Origin: Mucilaginibacter galii
Lineage (GTDB): Bacteria > Bacteroidota > Bacteroidia > Sphingobacteriales > Sphingobacteriaceae
Length of the DNA stretch: 64,000 bases
Assembly: GCF_014635825.1 (NCBI RefSeq)
Contig: NZ_BMDO01000003.1
Location: forward strand, 248,001-312,000
Reading direction: 5' to 3'
This document shows positions 24,308 to 33,617 of the stretch, piece by piece. Numbering within the stretch: position 1 is the stretch's first letter; each line of letters begins with the position of its first letter. Under the pieces are notes generated by a model. The model worked only from the letters and a program-made list of their open reading frames with translations, was not told where the DNA came from and did no database searches. Position numbers and translations under genes: made by a program.

Positions 24308-26833
24308 ATGAAAAAATTCTACGCATTATCGGCTGCAGCATTTTTGTGTTCGCAGTTGTATGCACAGGCACCTTTAAACACTGCAACGCCGGTGCAGCCG
24401 GTTAAAGGTAATTATCAACTTGCCGGCAGGTATTCTCCCGCCAAAATAAGAAAGATGGTGTTCAGCACCGCTGTAGACCCGCATTGGCTTAAAGGCTCCG
24501 ACAGATTTTGGTATATGTACGAAACCAGCAACGGTAAAAAGTGGTACATCGTTGATCCATCTGCGCGCAGCAAAAAGCAGTTGTTCGATAGCGACAAGCT
24601 GGCCGCAGCTATTACCCAAATTATAAGAGATCCTTTTGATGGCCAGCATTTGCCTATAGAAAACCTGAAATTCACCAGGGATGAAAAGGTGATACAGTTT
24701 GAATTGAAGAGCACGTTAGACCAGCTTAAGAAAGACCGCAAGGACAAAAAGGCTGCCGACTCATTAGAGAAAAAAACCTTTTACTTCCAGTATAACCTGC
24801 AAGACCAAAAACTGGTGGAGCTGAAAAACTACGAAAAGGTAAAGCCAAAACCAATGTGGGCCAGCATAGCACCCGATAGTTCGGCCATTATATTCGCCCG
24901 TAAGTTCAACCTGTATTGGATGGATAAAGCCAACTACAAAAAGGCTTTGAAGAACGAAGACGATAGCACCATTGTAGAGCACCAACTCACCAAAGATGGC
25001 GTGGAGAACTACGATTATGGCAACGGCTTTGGCAACGAAACCAATGTAGAGCGCGAGAAAAATGCGAAAAAACGTAAGGCTACGCAAGTATTATGGTCGC
25101 CCGACTCAAAGCATTTTGTAATGTTCCGCACCGATCAGCGTAAGGTAAAAGACCTTTGGGTTATTAACAGCATAGCCATGCCTCGCCCAACGTTAGAAAG
25201 CTACAAGTATCAGATGCCCGGCGAAAAAGAATCGCCTATCCGCGAAATGCTGCTATTCGATTTTGCGGCCAAAACCTCTAAAAAACTGAACGTAGCCTTG
25301 TTTAAAGACCAGGAGCTTTCTACCTGGCCTGCACCACAACTGCAAAAGAACCGCGATGATGAATTTCGTCCGTCGGTTTGGTTGGGCAGCAACAGTAAGT
25401 TTTACTTTTACCGCACAGGCCGCGATTTGAAAAGGATAGACGTTTGTACGGTAGATATTAATACCGGCGCTGTGAAGACCGTTATAGAAGAGCGGATGAA
25501 CACTTATGTGGAAATTAACCGCCCCGGTTTGGTGAACGATGGTAAAGAACTGGTAGAATGGTCGGAGCGCGACGGTTGGGCACATTTTTATTTGTATGAC
25601 GAAAATGGCCAGCTTAAAAATCAAATCACCAAAGGCTCGTTCCATTGCGAGGAAATCGTGAACATTGACCAAAAGAACCGCGTGCTGTATTTCACTGCTT
25701 CGGGCCGCGAGGCGCAAGATCCGTACTACATGCACCTGTACCGCATTAACCTGGATGGAAGCCATCTGGAGTTACTAAACCCAGGCAACTTTGACAATAG
25801 CAACAGCATGAGCGATGATGCACATTATGTAGTAAACACCGCATCACGTGTCAACGCTGCGCCGAAATCTGTTTTGTTAGATAACTCTGGCCATAAATTA
25901 ATGGAGCTGGAAACTACCGACCTGACAGGGTTAATGGCATCGGGCTATAAGTTTCCCGAACCGTTTAAGGTAAAGGCCGATGATGGCGTGACCGATTTGT
26001 ACGGCGTTATGTATAAGCCGTTCGATTTTGATCCGGCTAAAAAGTACCCGGTAATTGAGTACGTATATCCTGGGCCGCAAACAGAAGCGGTAAACAAAGC
26101 CTTTAGCGCCAGCATGAACAATGTTGACCGTTTGGCGCAGTTAGGCTTTATTGTGGTAACGGTGGGTAACCGTGGCGGTAACCCCGGCCGCAGCAAGTGG
26201 TACCATACTTACGGTTATGGCAACCTGCGCGATTATGGCTTGGCCGATAAGAAAGCGACGGTAGAACAATTGGCCGACCGCTATCCTTACATTGATATTA
26301 CCCGCGTAGGTATTACCGGTCACTCGGGTGGTGGCTTTATGTCTACTGCGGCATTGCTGGTTTATCCTGATTTTTATAAGGTGGCCGTATCCGAATCGGG
26401 CAACCACGATAACAGCATTTACAACCGCTGGTGGAGCGAAAAACATCACGGCGTAAAAGAGATCATCACCCCTAAAGGCGACACCACGTTTCAATATACT
26501 ATTGATAAGAACCAGGATTTGGCCAAGAACCTAAAAGGCCACCTCATGTTATCAACCGGCGATATAGACAATAACGTAAATCCTGCCAATACTATCCGCG
26601 TTATCAATGCCTTAATTAAAGCTAATAAACGTTTTGATTATGTGTTACTTCCCGGCCAGCGCCATGCTTATGGTGATATGACCGAGTACTTCTTTTGGCA
26701 AAAAAGCGACTACTTTGTTAAATACCTGCTGGGCGATTTTTCGCAACCGGTAGATATGTTGGAAATTGAGCGCGATGTTGAACAAAACAATAAGCGCCCC
26801 GCAGGGGGCGGCGGCGAAACAGCCGGGCAATAG
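24308..26833 (+). CDS. Secreted S9 family dipeptidyl peptidase (DPP IV-like)
   Basis: The 841-residue exported protein (signal peptide ending LYAQA) has a beta-propeller N-terminal region (DPPIV_N type, about 90-560) and a C-terminal prolyl oligopeptidase domain. The triad is S673 (GHSGGGFMS), D752/D754 (STGDIDNNVNP) and H786 (GQRHAYGD). Such enzymes trim dipeptides from peptides in the periplasm and feed amino-acid uptake. The N-terminal Glu pair of true DPP IV cannot be assigned with confidence. The C-terminus is Gly-rich and low complexity (RPAGGGGETAGQ). Monocistronic. Confidence 0.94.
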   Translation: MKKFYALSAAAFLCSQLYAQAPLNTATPVQPVKGNYQLAGRYSPAKIRKMVFSTAVDPHWLKGSDRFWYMYETSNGKKWYIVDPSARSKKQLFDSDKLAAAITQIIRDPFDGQHLPIENLKFTRDEKVIQFELKSTLDQLKKDRKDKKAADSLEKKTFYFQYNLQDQKLVELKNYEKVKPKPMWASIAPDSSAIIFARKFNLYWMDKANYKKALKNEDDSTIVEHQLTKDGVENYDYGNGFGNETNVEREKNAKKRKATQVLWSPDSKHFVMFRTDQRKVKDLWVINSIAMPRPTLESYKYQMPGEKESPIREMLLFDFAAKTSKKLNVALFKDQELSTWPAPQLQKNRDDEFRPSVWLGSNSKFYFYRTGRDLKRIDVCTVDINTGAVKTVIEERMNTYVEINRPGLVNDGKELVEWSERDGWAHFYLYDENGQLKNQITKGSFHCEEIVNIDQKNRVLYFTASGREAQDPYYMHLYRINLDGSHLELLNPGNFDNSNSMSDDAHYVVNTASRVNAAPKSVLLDNSGHKLMELETTDLTGLMASGYKFPEPFKVKADDGVTDLYGVMYKPFDFDPAKKYPVIEYVYPGPQTEAVNKAFSASMNNVDRLAQLGFIVVTVGNRGGNPGRSKWYHTYGYGNLRDYGLADKKATVEQLADRYPYIDITRVGITGHSGGGFMSTAALLVYPDFYKVAVSESGNHDNSIYNRWWSEKHHGVKEIITPKGDTTFQYTIDKNQDLAKNLKGHLMLSTGDIDNNVNPANTIRVINALIKANKRFDYVLLPGQRHAYGDMTEYFFWQKSDYFVKYLLGDFSQPVDMLEIERDVEQNNKRPAGGGGETAGQ

Positions 26834-26853
26834 TTTTTGCTGAATATACCAAC

Positions 26854-26890
26854 GAGGCCGTTTTTCCGAATAAGAAAAACGGCCTCTTTT
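26854..26890 (+). terminator. Terminator after S9 peptidase
   Basis: A 13-base stem GAGGCCGTTTTTC/GAAAAACGGCCTC with a 7-base loop and a following T-run. Confidence 0.9.
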
Positions 26891-26974
26891 GTTCATATAA
26901 GTGATTTTTTAATTTATAGAGTTGTAACAACCATTGGTTCGTAAGGTCTTAACTGTAAACTAAACCTTATCGCA

Positions 26975-27775
26975 ATGCTTAAAACTTATTCACTTTTAAC
27001 TTTCTTATTTCTTTCGGCGGGAGCCTTGGAAGCCAGATCACAATCAGTACCAGATACTATTATCCCCAGTAACCACAAACTTAATGTAAGTGCATTGAAG
27101 CCGGGTTTAAAACAGTACCTGGTTTACGCCCAATCAGCGGCTAAAAATAAGGTGCTTAATCTATCTGTTTGGGTACGCGATGTTAAAGCCGGTACACATA
27201 ATGGTGAGGCCGTAATTACCACTACCCAGCATTGGTATAGTAATGATACTGCTGCTTACCGGTCGGTATATTCGGTAAACAGAGGCTCCGATTTTATGCC
27301 TATCTACCACACAGAAACTATAGGGAATCATACCCGCGCCTATAACTGGGCACCAACCCGGGTAACCGGTGCCGATACCCTGGCTGCTAATGAGTCCAAA
27401 ACTTTTAAGCTCGATCTGCAAAAGCCCTGCTTCAATTGGAATCTGGATATTGAAACCTTTGAGCAACTTCAGCTGGCTTCAGGCAAGAGTTTTGCTATTA
27501 ATTTTTATGATGCCGGACACGGCGAACCAAAGTACACCTTGTACAAGGTTGTCGGTAGTGAGGTGCTAACCATGCTGGATAATACAAAGATAGATTGCTG
27601 GAAACTGGAAACCGGTGGCAAGGCGCCTAACGGTATGGACTATACGCAAACCTTCTGGTTAAGCAAAAAGGGGCATGAGTTTGTCAAAGAAGAAGACAAA
27701 TTTGGGCCTAACATGCGCGTGAAAATCAAGTTGCCGCTCACCACTCCCAACATAGTGGCTAATTTTAACCGTTAA
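26975..27775 (+). CDS. Exported hypothetical protein, DUF3108-like
   Basis: A signal peptide (MLKTYSLLTFLFLSAGALEA) precedes about 245 residues rich in beta strands with regular Trp/Tyr positions (WVRDVKAGTHNGEAVITTTQHWYSND, DTKIDCWKLETGG-like segment). It resembles Bacteroidota exported proteins annotated as DUF3108, which may fold as a lipocalin-like barrel; this match is by eye and weak. No catalytic residues are evident. It is convergent with the membrane-protein pair downstream. Confidence 0.75.
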   Translation: MLKTYSLLTFLFLSAGALEARSQSVPDTIIPSNHKLNVSALKPGLKQYLVYAQSAAKNKVLNLSVWVRDVKAGTHNGEAVITTTQHWYSNDTAAYRSVYSVNRGSDFMPIYHTETIGNHTRAYNWAPTRVTGADTLAANESKTFKLDLQKPCFNWNLDIETFEQLQLASGKSFAINFYDAGHGEPKYTLYKVVGSEVLTMLDNTKIDCWKLETGGKAPNGMDYTQTFWLSKKGHEFVKEEDKFGPNMRVKIKLPLTTPNIVANFNR

Positions 27776-27783
27776 GTTATCAG

Positions 27784-27819
27784 TAACAGTTCGGTTAGCT
27801 ATGTGCTGCCGAACTGTTA
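27784..27819. terminator. Hairpin between convergent genes
   Basis: TAACAGTTCGG (27784-27794) and CCGAACTGTTA (27809-27819) are perfect inverted arms, with only a weak T tract; probable terminator for the DUF3108-like gene. Confidence 0.55.
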
Positions 27820-27882
27820 TTGCTTCAAATAAGCTGCCTTACTTCATATATAAGTACTGTACTCAAGGCAAAGTTGAACAAA

Positions 27883-29058
27883 TCAATACCCCGCACTCGA
27901 ACCGCCACCACCCGCGCTTCCGCCGCCAAAACGGCTGCCGGGGTTGGTTGGGGCAGCACCTGTATTGCTAAAGGTTTCGCCAATAATGATTGATTCTATG
28001 TTTAGGTGATCTAACACACTGCTGCGTTTTAATGGCGCGGTGGTAAAGCCCTGCTTAGGTGTTTTTAAATATTTGATTACTGCATAACTTATGAGCAACA
28101 TTACTGCACCGCCAATACTCAGGGCAACTTCAATGGGAAGTACATGATAGTAAGTACGGAAAGTATAAACTGCACCGGCCACTAATAGTAAACCAACACG
28201 CAGCATGATCATGTTCCTGGTTTTTATACCCCAGGCTATGTAGCCTAATGGAAGTAGTATGGTGATGATCCAGAATATAAAGCCGAAAGGCAGGGGAGCG
28301 CCCGGTGTGTTGTGCAACTCGTTACTCAACTCGTTCACTACATAATAATTGCCCGACAGGTAGAGCGTTAATAAGCTCAATATTTGCAACACATGCAGGC
28401 AATGGTCATAATAATAAGCTTTAGGGTGTTTAATTAGGCGCTTGCTAAAATAATATATACCGCCCGATACCAGCATGAGCACAAAAGGAAGCGTAGCCAT
28501 ACCAAATCCACCCAAATATTGCCAAGCGAAAAATATAAAGGCCAGCAGCGAAAGGCAGCTCAAGGCGCTCATCAGCAAATCGGCAAAACGAAGGGAAAGG
28601 TAAACACTCACAGCAAGGGTGAATAAACTGATGCTGATAAAATGCGATTGAGAATTGTCAATGGTGTCCATCATCCAGCCAAAACCACCAATTAAAAACC
28701 CGGCCGTTGTTATAATTAACGCATTATCTACGCCCGAGCCATAGTGGTAATTATCTTTTACCCATTTTTCAAGGATAAAATAGTTGCCAATTCCTAAAAT
28801 TAATGGCCACATAAAATTTTCGATCAAATGTGATTCTGCCAAAACCAGGCTAATCATACCCGTTGAAAAAGCTACGATGATAAGCGTGAGCACAAACAGT
28901 CCAACACGCATTAATATACCGTAAGAGGTTAACCTCGAAAAGTACTTAGCCTTTAGGTTTTTCAGTTCATTGTCGGTCAGGCATCCGGCATCATGATCGT
29001 CCTCAAACTGCTCCTGAAGCTTTAAGTTATTAAGCCATTCTTTGTTATGGATGATCAT
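27883..29058 (-). CDS. Multi-spanning membrane protein with Gly-rich tail
   Basis: The 391-residue protein has a soluble N-terminus (about 1-45), about eleven hydrophobic segments, a cytoplasmic C-terminal region and a final low-complexity tail GSRFGGGSAGGGGSSAGY. Tails of this kind occur on DUF2207/TPM-type membrane proteins. No enzymatic motif is visible. It overlaps the upstream membrane-protein gene by four bases and is plausibly its partner. The family could be a relative of DUF4401/DUF2157 pairs found in other bacteria, which is inference. Confidence 0.82.
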   Translation of the reverse strand: MIIHNKEWLNNLKLQEQFEDDHDAGCLTDNELKNLKAKYFSRLTSYGILMRVGLFVLTLIIVAFSTGMISLVLAESHLIENFMWPLILGIGNYFILEKWVKDNYHYGSGVDNALIITTAGFLIGGFGWMMDTIDNSQSHFISISLFTLAVSVYLSLRFADLLMSALSCLSLLAFIFFAWQYLGGFGMATLPFVLMLVSGGIYYFSKRLIKHPKAYYYDHCLHVLQILSLLTLYLSGNYYVVNELSNELHNTPGAPLPFGFIFWIITILLPLGYIAWGIKTRNMIMLRVGLLLVAGAVYTFRTYYHVLPIEVALSIGGAVMLLISYAVIKYLKTPKQGFTTAPLKRSSVLDHLNIESIIIGETFSNTGAAPTNPGSRFGGGSAGGGGSSAGY

Positions 29059-30050
29059 GCTGTTTTGAATTTTTTATAAGTGGATGTTAAAAGGAATATA
29101 ACTCCAACGGCCGAAAGCGTCATATACATCATGCCCATTGCAATAATGCCTTCACCCACAGTATCCATGCTTAATATCCTGAAAACAAGGCAGCTTGTAG
29201 CGAAATAACCATACAAAACTGATAGCAGTGCGAAATAATAGCTCTTTTCTTTAAACGAGTCGAAGTACAAACCTACCGACAACCCCAGTGCGGCGAATAA
29301 CCAAATAAAAGATATGCTTTCATCATAATTGAAGAAGTAACCCGCTAACAAGGCCACACTGCTGGCATGTATGCCGTAATGCTCGTAAGTAAACTTAAAG
29401 TGCTTTTTGATGACAAATTTTTGGGTGCACCAGGCGGCAGCAAGCAGCAGTAAACCAAAAGCTAAGTAAGCAAAGATGATGCTTTGACTGTTAAATGTTC
29501 CTTCGGCTAATAGGTGCCTGGGCGTGGCCGTTACACCCATCCAAACGCCTAAATTGGCAATGGCCATATTGAGGATGCCTATGTGGTCAAAATCATAAGC
29601 AATATAAAACAAGGCAACCATAGGTATAGCTGTAGCTAACCCGTAATTGGTACCGAAAATTGTATACTGGTATTGCAGGTAACCAACAAATATTAGAAAG
29701 CTTAAAGTACCTAACAGCAATACATAATCAAAAAAGGTATTGGGCGTTTCTACCCTTGACCGGCTGTAGGGCTTTTTGTGCTTAAAGCTGTAAGTGAAGC
29801 ATCCGACAGTTAATAATGCAATAAAGGCAATAATAACCTGGTGACCAATGGTGTCAATGTTTTTGTAAACCAGTGTGCCTACACCACCGGTAAGTAGTGT
29901 AATACCTAAGTACAGTACGGTTTTAACCTCCCAATGAACAGATAACAGCGGATTGCTCCGGCGTTGCTGCAGCTTTTCAAACGACTCATCGCTTACCAGT
30001 TTTTCGGTATGCAACTCGTCGTATATTTCATAATTGTGATGCGTAGTCAT
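29055..30050 (-). CDS. DUF2157-like multi-spanning membrane protein
   Basis: The 331-residue protein has a soluble N-terminus with ELHTEKLVSDESFEKLQ followed by about ten membrane segments; the first, VLYLGITLLTGGVGTLVYKNID, fits the DUF2157 pattern. DUF2157 and DUF4401 proteins usually occur as adjacent genes, as here, and have no established function. Stop and next start overlap as ATGA, indicating coupled translation. ATG at 30050; upstream is the phosphodiesterase gene on the same strand, 56 bases away. Confidence 0.82.
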   Translation of the reverse strand: MTTHHNYEIYDELHTEKLVSDESFEKLQQRRSNPLLSVHWEVKTVLYLGITLLTGGVGTLVYKNIDTIGHQVIIAFIALLTVGCFTYSFKHKKPYSRSRVETPNTFFDYVLLLGTLSFLIFVGYLQYQYTIFGTNYGLATAIPMVALFYIAYDFDHIGILNMAIANLGVWMGVTATPRHLLAEGTFNSQSIIFAYLAFGLLLLAAAWCTQKFVIKKHFKFTYEHYGIHASSVALLAGYFFNYDESISFIWLFAALGLSVGLYFDSFKEKSYYFALLSVLYGYFATSCLVFRILSMDTVGEGIIAMGMMYMTLSAVGVIFLLTSTYKKFKTA

Positions 30051-30106
30051 TAAGGTATACAGCTGATTTCTCCAAGTATACTGAATTTTGAGTACGCAAG
30101 CGTAAG

Positions 30107-31396
30107 TTATTTCCGTTTAGAAGCAGGCGCAGCCTTTAATACTTTATGGGCAGTTGCCATTGTGCCATCAATAGCGGAACCTTGTTTCAGGCTTAATAGC
30201 TGCGTAACAATAGGGTATACCTCCACATTTTTAAAGCCGGGAATGGTTAGGTTATTTTTAAAGGCAGGACCCCAGGCCAGAAAAGTAGCCATCATATCTT
30301 TAACCAACGCAGGGTCGTAACCATGCGCACCAGGGTTAACTTTGTGGTTGCCTCCCGCAAAAACATTATGGGGAGATGGTACCAGTAAAATATCGGCAAT
30401 GCGGTTAAAGCGGTCGTTAGCTTTGTTATAATGCCAGGCTAATGGGGTGTTGGGGCGTAAAAACACCCGGTAATTTACAGCCTGCTTTTGGAGGTTTTGG
30501 TAAGTCTCCTGAATAGCCGAAGTGTCTTTGGCATAAATGTGTACCAGTTCTCCTTCGCTCAGGATACTGAATTTGGTGGTGTCTATTGCCGGGACGGATA
30601 AAGGGTGGTCGGTATCAACCTGGGTCATACCATGGTCTGCCACTAATACAAAATTAACCGGCAAACCGGTAGCTTTAACCGCCTTGTTCATTTCGTAAAC
30701 TGCCGAATCTATAAATTTTACGGCTTGCTTTGCCTGCGGCGATCCGGGCCCGAAATTATGACCCGCATGGTCTACCTCGGGGAAATAGAAGGTAATTAAG
30801 TGCGGGCGTTTTTCTGCCGGGAGTTTAAGCCAGTTTACCACGGCTTGTATACGCTCGTGTATGCCTATTTTTTCGTTGTATTTGTAATAATAGGTGGGTA
30901 AAATACCATGGACAGGTGCTTCGGAGCCTACCCAGTAAAAGCTTGCGGTGAGCATTTGCTGTTGCTCGGCCAGTACCCATAAGGGTGTACCACCGTACCA
31001 TTTGCCTTCTAAAACGGTTTTGCCTTTGGTGCTATAATTAGCATTAAAACCGCGGTCATAAAACTTGTTACCTACTATGCCATGGTGTGACGGATACAAA
31101 CCGGTAACCAGGGTATAATGATTGGGAAAGGTAACCGACGGGTAAGAGGGAATCATGTACTCGGCCTTTACACCTTCGCGTCCCAAGTCGAGCAAATGAG
31201 TAGCGTTATATTTCGTGGCATAATCGTACCTCATACCATCCACCGAGATCATGATCACATAAGGTTTTTTTTGTTGGGCGGCACTGTTAACGCGCCCCGG
31301 AACAATCTGTTGAGTAGTATCTATACCCTGACCAAATGCGCAGCAGGAGAAAAGCAGGCCAATAGCCAGCAGTATGTGTTTTGTTGTGGAAACCAT
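30107..31396 (-). CDS. Secreted nucleotide pyrophosphatase/phosphodiesterase family protein
   Basis: The exported 429-residue enzyme (signal peptide ending CAFGQ) belongs to the alkaline phosphatase superfamily, NPP type. D53 (SVDGMRYDY) and nucleophile T89 (YPSVTFPNHYTL) bind the first zinc pair; later ligands lie in FPEVDHAGHNFGP and VADHGMTQV. NPP enzymes hydrolyse phosphodiester bonds in nucleotides or lipids outside the cytoplasm. The length fits single-domain bacterial NPPs. A perfect -7 element lies directly before the start, implying a very short leader. Confidence 0.92.
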   Translation of the reverse strand: MVSTTKHILLAIGLLFSCCAFGQGIDTTQQIVPGRVNSAAQQKKPYVIMISVDGMRYDYATKYNATHLLDLGREGVKAEYMIPSYPSVTFPNHYTLVTGLYPSHHGIVGNKFYDRGFNANYSTKGKTVLEGKWYGGTPLWVLAEQQQMLTASFYWVGSEAPVHGILPTYYYKYNEKIGIHERIQAVVNWLKLPAEKRPHLITFYFPEVDHAGHNFGPGSPQAKQAVKFIDSAVYEMNKAVKATGLPVNFVLVADHGMTQVDTDHPLSVPAIDTTKFSILSEGELVHIYAKDTSAIQETYQNLQKQAVNYRVFLRPNTPLAWHYNKANDRFNRIADILLVPSPHNVFAGGNHKVNPGAHGYDPALVKDMMATFLAWGPAFKNNLTIPGFKNVEVYPIVTQLLSLKQGSAIDGTMATAHKVLKAAPASKRK

Positions 31397-31403
31397 GGGG
31401 GTA

Positions 31404-31411
31404 CAAATTTA
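31404..31411 (-). promoter_or_regulatory. -7 promoter element of the phosphodiesterase gene
   Basis: Minus-strand TAAATTTG matches TAnnTTTG exactly, only 7 bases before the start codon, so the transcript may be leaderless. Confidence 0.5.
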
Positions 31412-31481
31412 AGCAAACGGCATATAATGCAGGTAACATTGTAGTTGCGCGACTACCAAAAGGAGTAAGTTTAATATCTAA

Positions 31482-32219
31482 TTAACTCATGTACATGCCA
31501 CCATTAACATTGATGGTTTGCCCGCTAACATAACCGTTACAGGCCAGCAATAAAGCCACGTCGGCAACCTCTTCGGGCTGGCCAAAGCGTTTCACAGGTA
31601 TTTTATCGGCGCTGGCTTTAGGATTGTCGTTGATCATATCGGTAGCTACCAAAGCGGGGGCAATGGCGTTAACGGTGATGCCATACTCGGCCAGCAGTGA
31701 AGCGTAAGAATGGGTTAGCCCCAGCATCCCAGCTTTTGAAGCGGCGTAATGCGGACCAATAATGCCGCCGGTTTGTGCTGCAACAGAGGAGATATTGATG
31801 ATACGGCCGAAGTGATTCTTTTTCATAGAAGGCACAGCAGCTTGTATAGTTAAAAAGGCAGATGTAAGGTTGATGTTCAGTACTTCAGACCAATCGTTAA
31901 GCCTGATGTCTTCGGCCGGTTGCGGCCGGGCGATGCCAGCGTTGTTAACTAAGATATCAATGGAGCCTATTTCCTGGGTTGCTTGTTTAAATAGGTTGGC
32001 TACTTCGTCTGCATCAGAGAGGTTTGCCTGCATTGCAACCGCCTTTCCGCCCGATTGGTTAATCTCGGTAACCAGTTCGTCGGCGCTGCGCTTACTGGTA
32101 TTATAATTAATAATTACCGTGGCGCCGGCCATGGCCAGCGTACGGGCAATGCTTTTACCAATACCCTTGCCCGCACCTGTGATCAGGGCATTTTTTCCGA
32201 AAAGTTTTTGTGTTTTCAT
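31482..32219 (-). CDS. SDR family oxidoreductase, FabG-like
   Basis: The classical SDR of 245 residues has TGAGKGIG (14-21), NNAG, S144 and Y158-x3-K162 with the C-terminal NVNGGMYMS ending. The sequence is closest in appearance to 3-oxoacyl-ACP reductase-like proteins, but it stands outside a fatty-acid cluster, so a different ketone substrate is equally possible. YNTSKRS after beta-strand 2 is compatible with NADPH. ATG at 32219. Confidence 0.9.
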   Translation of the reverse strand: MKTQKLFGKNALITGAGKGIGKSIARTLAMAGATVIINYNTSKRSADELVTEINQSGGKAVAMQANLSDADEVANLFKQATQEIGSIDILVNNAGIARPQPAEDIRLNDWSEVLNINLTSAFLTIQAAVPSMKKNHFGRIINISSVAAQTGGIIGPHYAASKAGMLGLTHSYASLLAEYGITVNAIAPALVATDMINDNPKASADKIPVKRFGQPEEVADVALLLACNGYVSGQTINVNGGMYMS

Positions 32220-32349
32220 AGGCTGCGGTAGGAGTTATACAAAGTAACATAATACGCCGTCCTAAGGAGCGAAGCTAAGAAAATGTTTATGTAACATTTT
32301 TACTACATAGCCTGTGGTTTTAAATTAAAATGCTTTTTGAAAATGTGCG

Positions 32350-32370
32350 GAATTTCTAAATAAGAAATTC
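32350..32370. terminator. Palindromic hairpin downstream of a small gene
   Basis: GAATTTCT and AGAAATTC are perfect arms around AAATA, 70 bases past the end of the 78-residue gene on the minus strand. The T-run is poor, so its role is uncertain. Confidence 0.35.
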
Positions 32371-32439
32371 ATAAAAACATACAGTTAATTTATGGAATGT
32401 AGCTATAAATGTGCATTTATACGAGCATTACTGGGAAGC

Positions 32440-32676
32440 TTACTTGTATTCGTATTCTATACGTACCTGTACATAATTATCGTTACGCACTTTAGCGTAT
32501 TGGGTAGGGTTGCGGGTAAACTCAGGGTCGGTATCTAAATAGATGTCGGTAATGTGCACAACATCAGGTTTATTATCTGTGCCGCTGTTATATTCATAAG
32601 ATGGATTAGTCTCCAGGCTTTGCTTAATTTCCTGATATTGCTTACCAGTAAGCATCACCATTTTCTCTGTTTTCAT
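32440..32676 (-). CDS. Small hypothetical protein, 78 residues
   Basis: The protein opens MKTEKMVMLTGKQYQEIKQS and is charged and soluble, with no signal peptide, membrane segment or cysteine. It ends in alternating V/E/Y residues (VQVRIEYEYK), suggesting a terminal beta strand. The family is not recognised. The frame is open over 79 codons with Bacteroidota-like codon use in a region free of competing frames. It is flanked by gaps of about 200 bases on both sides, so it is probably its own transcript. Confidence 0.7.
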   Translation of the reverse strand: MKTEKMVMLTGKQYQEIKQSLETNPSYEYNSGTDNKPDVVHITDIYLDTDPEFTRNPTQYAKVRNDNYVQVRIEYEYK

Positions 32677-32818
32677 AATACGTTATCTTAACAAATATAG
32701 AACGCTTCAGCGCACAAATTGATTGGTTAGTTGCCGCAAAGATATGAAAAAGTAAAGCCGCTTATTCACTACTGCTGTAGGAGGGGCTGACTAAAAAAGA
32801 CCTTTTCTGAAAAAGCAG

Positions 32819-32852
32819 AAAGCCCCCGGATTTTATTCCGGGGGCTTTTCTT
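32819..32852 (-). terminator. Terminator downstream of ankyrin gene
   Basis: Stem AAGCCCCCGGA/TCCGGGGGCTT with loop TTTTAT; T-rich sides allow use from either direction, and the gene ending at 32878 is the nearest. Confidence 0.85.
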
Positions 32853-32877
32853 ATATGATGGGGGTACTTATAGTCTG

Positions 32878-33522
32878 TTAGATGCTCAGGATTTCGGCTA
32901 TCTCATTAAACTCATTTTCGCGGGCTAAATCGGCCGGTAATGAGCCATCTTCCATGGTTATAGCTATATCTGCACCGTTTTCAAGCAACAAAACAAGCAT
33001 GTCGGGGTTACCATGCTTGGCTGCATAGTGTAATGGAGTAATACCGGTGTGGTGCTGTATATTGATATCGGCATTATGTTCGATCAACATATTAACTACA
33101 TCTACATGGTCGCGGGCAACCGCTAAGTGGATAGGCCTGATGCCCGAATTCCCATCGATGGCCTGGTCAACATCAGCACCTTTGAATACCAGGTAACGGG
33201 CTGCCTCATACTGGCCAAAGTAGCAAGCCAGGGCAAGCGGTGTAAAGCCGTCTTGATTGTACTCGTGTACCAACTCGGGGTTGTTGTATATTAAGTAAGC
33301 TAATACATCAAATTTTCCGGCTGCTGCTGCTTCAAAAATATCTATCTTATCCAAGTATTTTAAAAGGAGCGAAGTAGCATCCGGTTTTTGGTAGTAGCAT
33401 GAAAGCATTAGTGGAGAAACTTCATCGTTCACTGCGTTTTTAGCCAAAGCCGGGTTTTGTGCCAACAATTGGTTTAAACTGTTTAAGTCTCCGGTGGTAA
33501 TTAAGTATTCTAACTGTCCCAT
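32878..33522 (-). CDS. Ankyrin repeat protein
   Basis: The 214-residue soluble protein is made of about six ankyrin repeats. The clearest are DGFTPLALACYFGQYEAARYLVFKGADVDQ, SGIRPIHLAVARDHVDVVNMLIEHNADIN and TGITPLHYAAKHGNPDMLVLLLENGADIA. There is no signal peptide or enzymatic domain, so it likely binds a protein partner in the cytoplasm. ATG at 33522 is preferred over a TTG two codons earlier. A second ankyrin gene lies at 37277. Divergent from ftsK. Confidence 0.9.
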   Translation of the reverse strand: MGQLEYLITTGDLNSLNQLLAQNPALAKNAVNDEVSPLMLSCYYQKPDATSLLLKYLDKIDIFEAAAAGKFDVLAYLIYNNPELVHEYNQDGFTPLALACYFGQYEAARYLVFKGADVDQAIDGNSGIRPIHLAVARDHVDVVNMLIEHNADINIQHHTGITPLHYAAKHGNPDMLVLLLENGADIAITMEDGSLPADLARENEFNEIAEILSI

Positions 33523-33588
33523 AGTCAAGCCGTTTGTATTAACATTAAATTAAAAATCGTGCCAAATAAATTTGTTATCTATTAACTT

Positions 33589-33596
33589 TATATTTG
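33589..33596 (+). promoter_or_regulatory. -7 promoter element of ftsK
   Basis: TATATTTG matches TAnnTTTG exactly, 21 bases before the ATG at 33618; an upstream TTTG at 33571-33574 is somewhat too close for an ideal -33. Two TGTACA hexamers (33595, 33606) follow. Confidence 0.55.
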
Positions 33597-33617
33597 TACA
33601 CTAACTGTACATACAAG

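Noticed and set aside
25253..25765. Minus-strand frame opposite the S9 peptidase (170 codons)
   Set aside because: Antisense to the conserved propeller region; composition does not look like a real protein.
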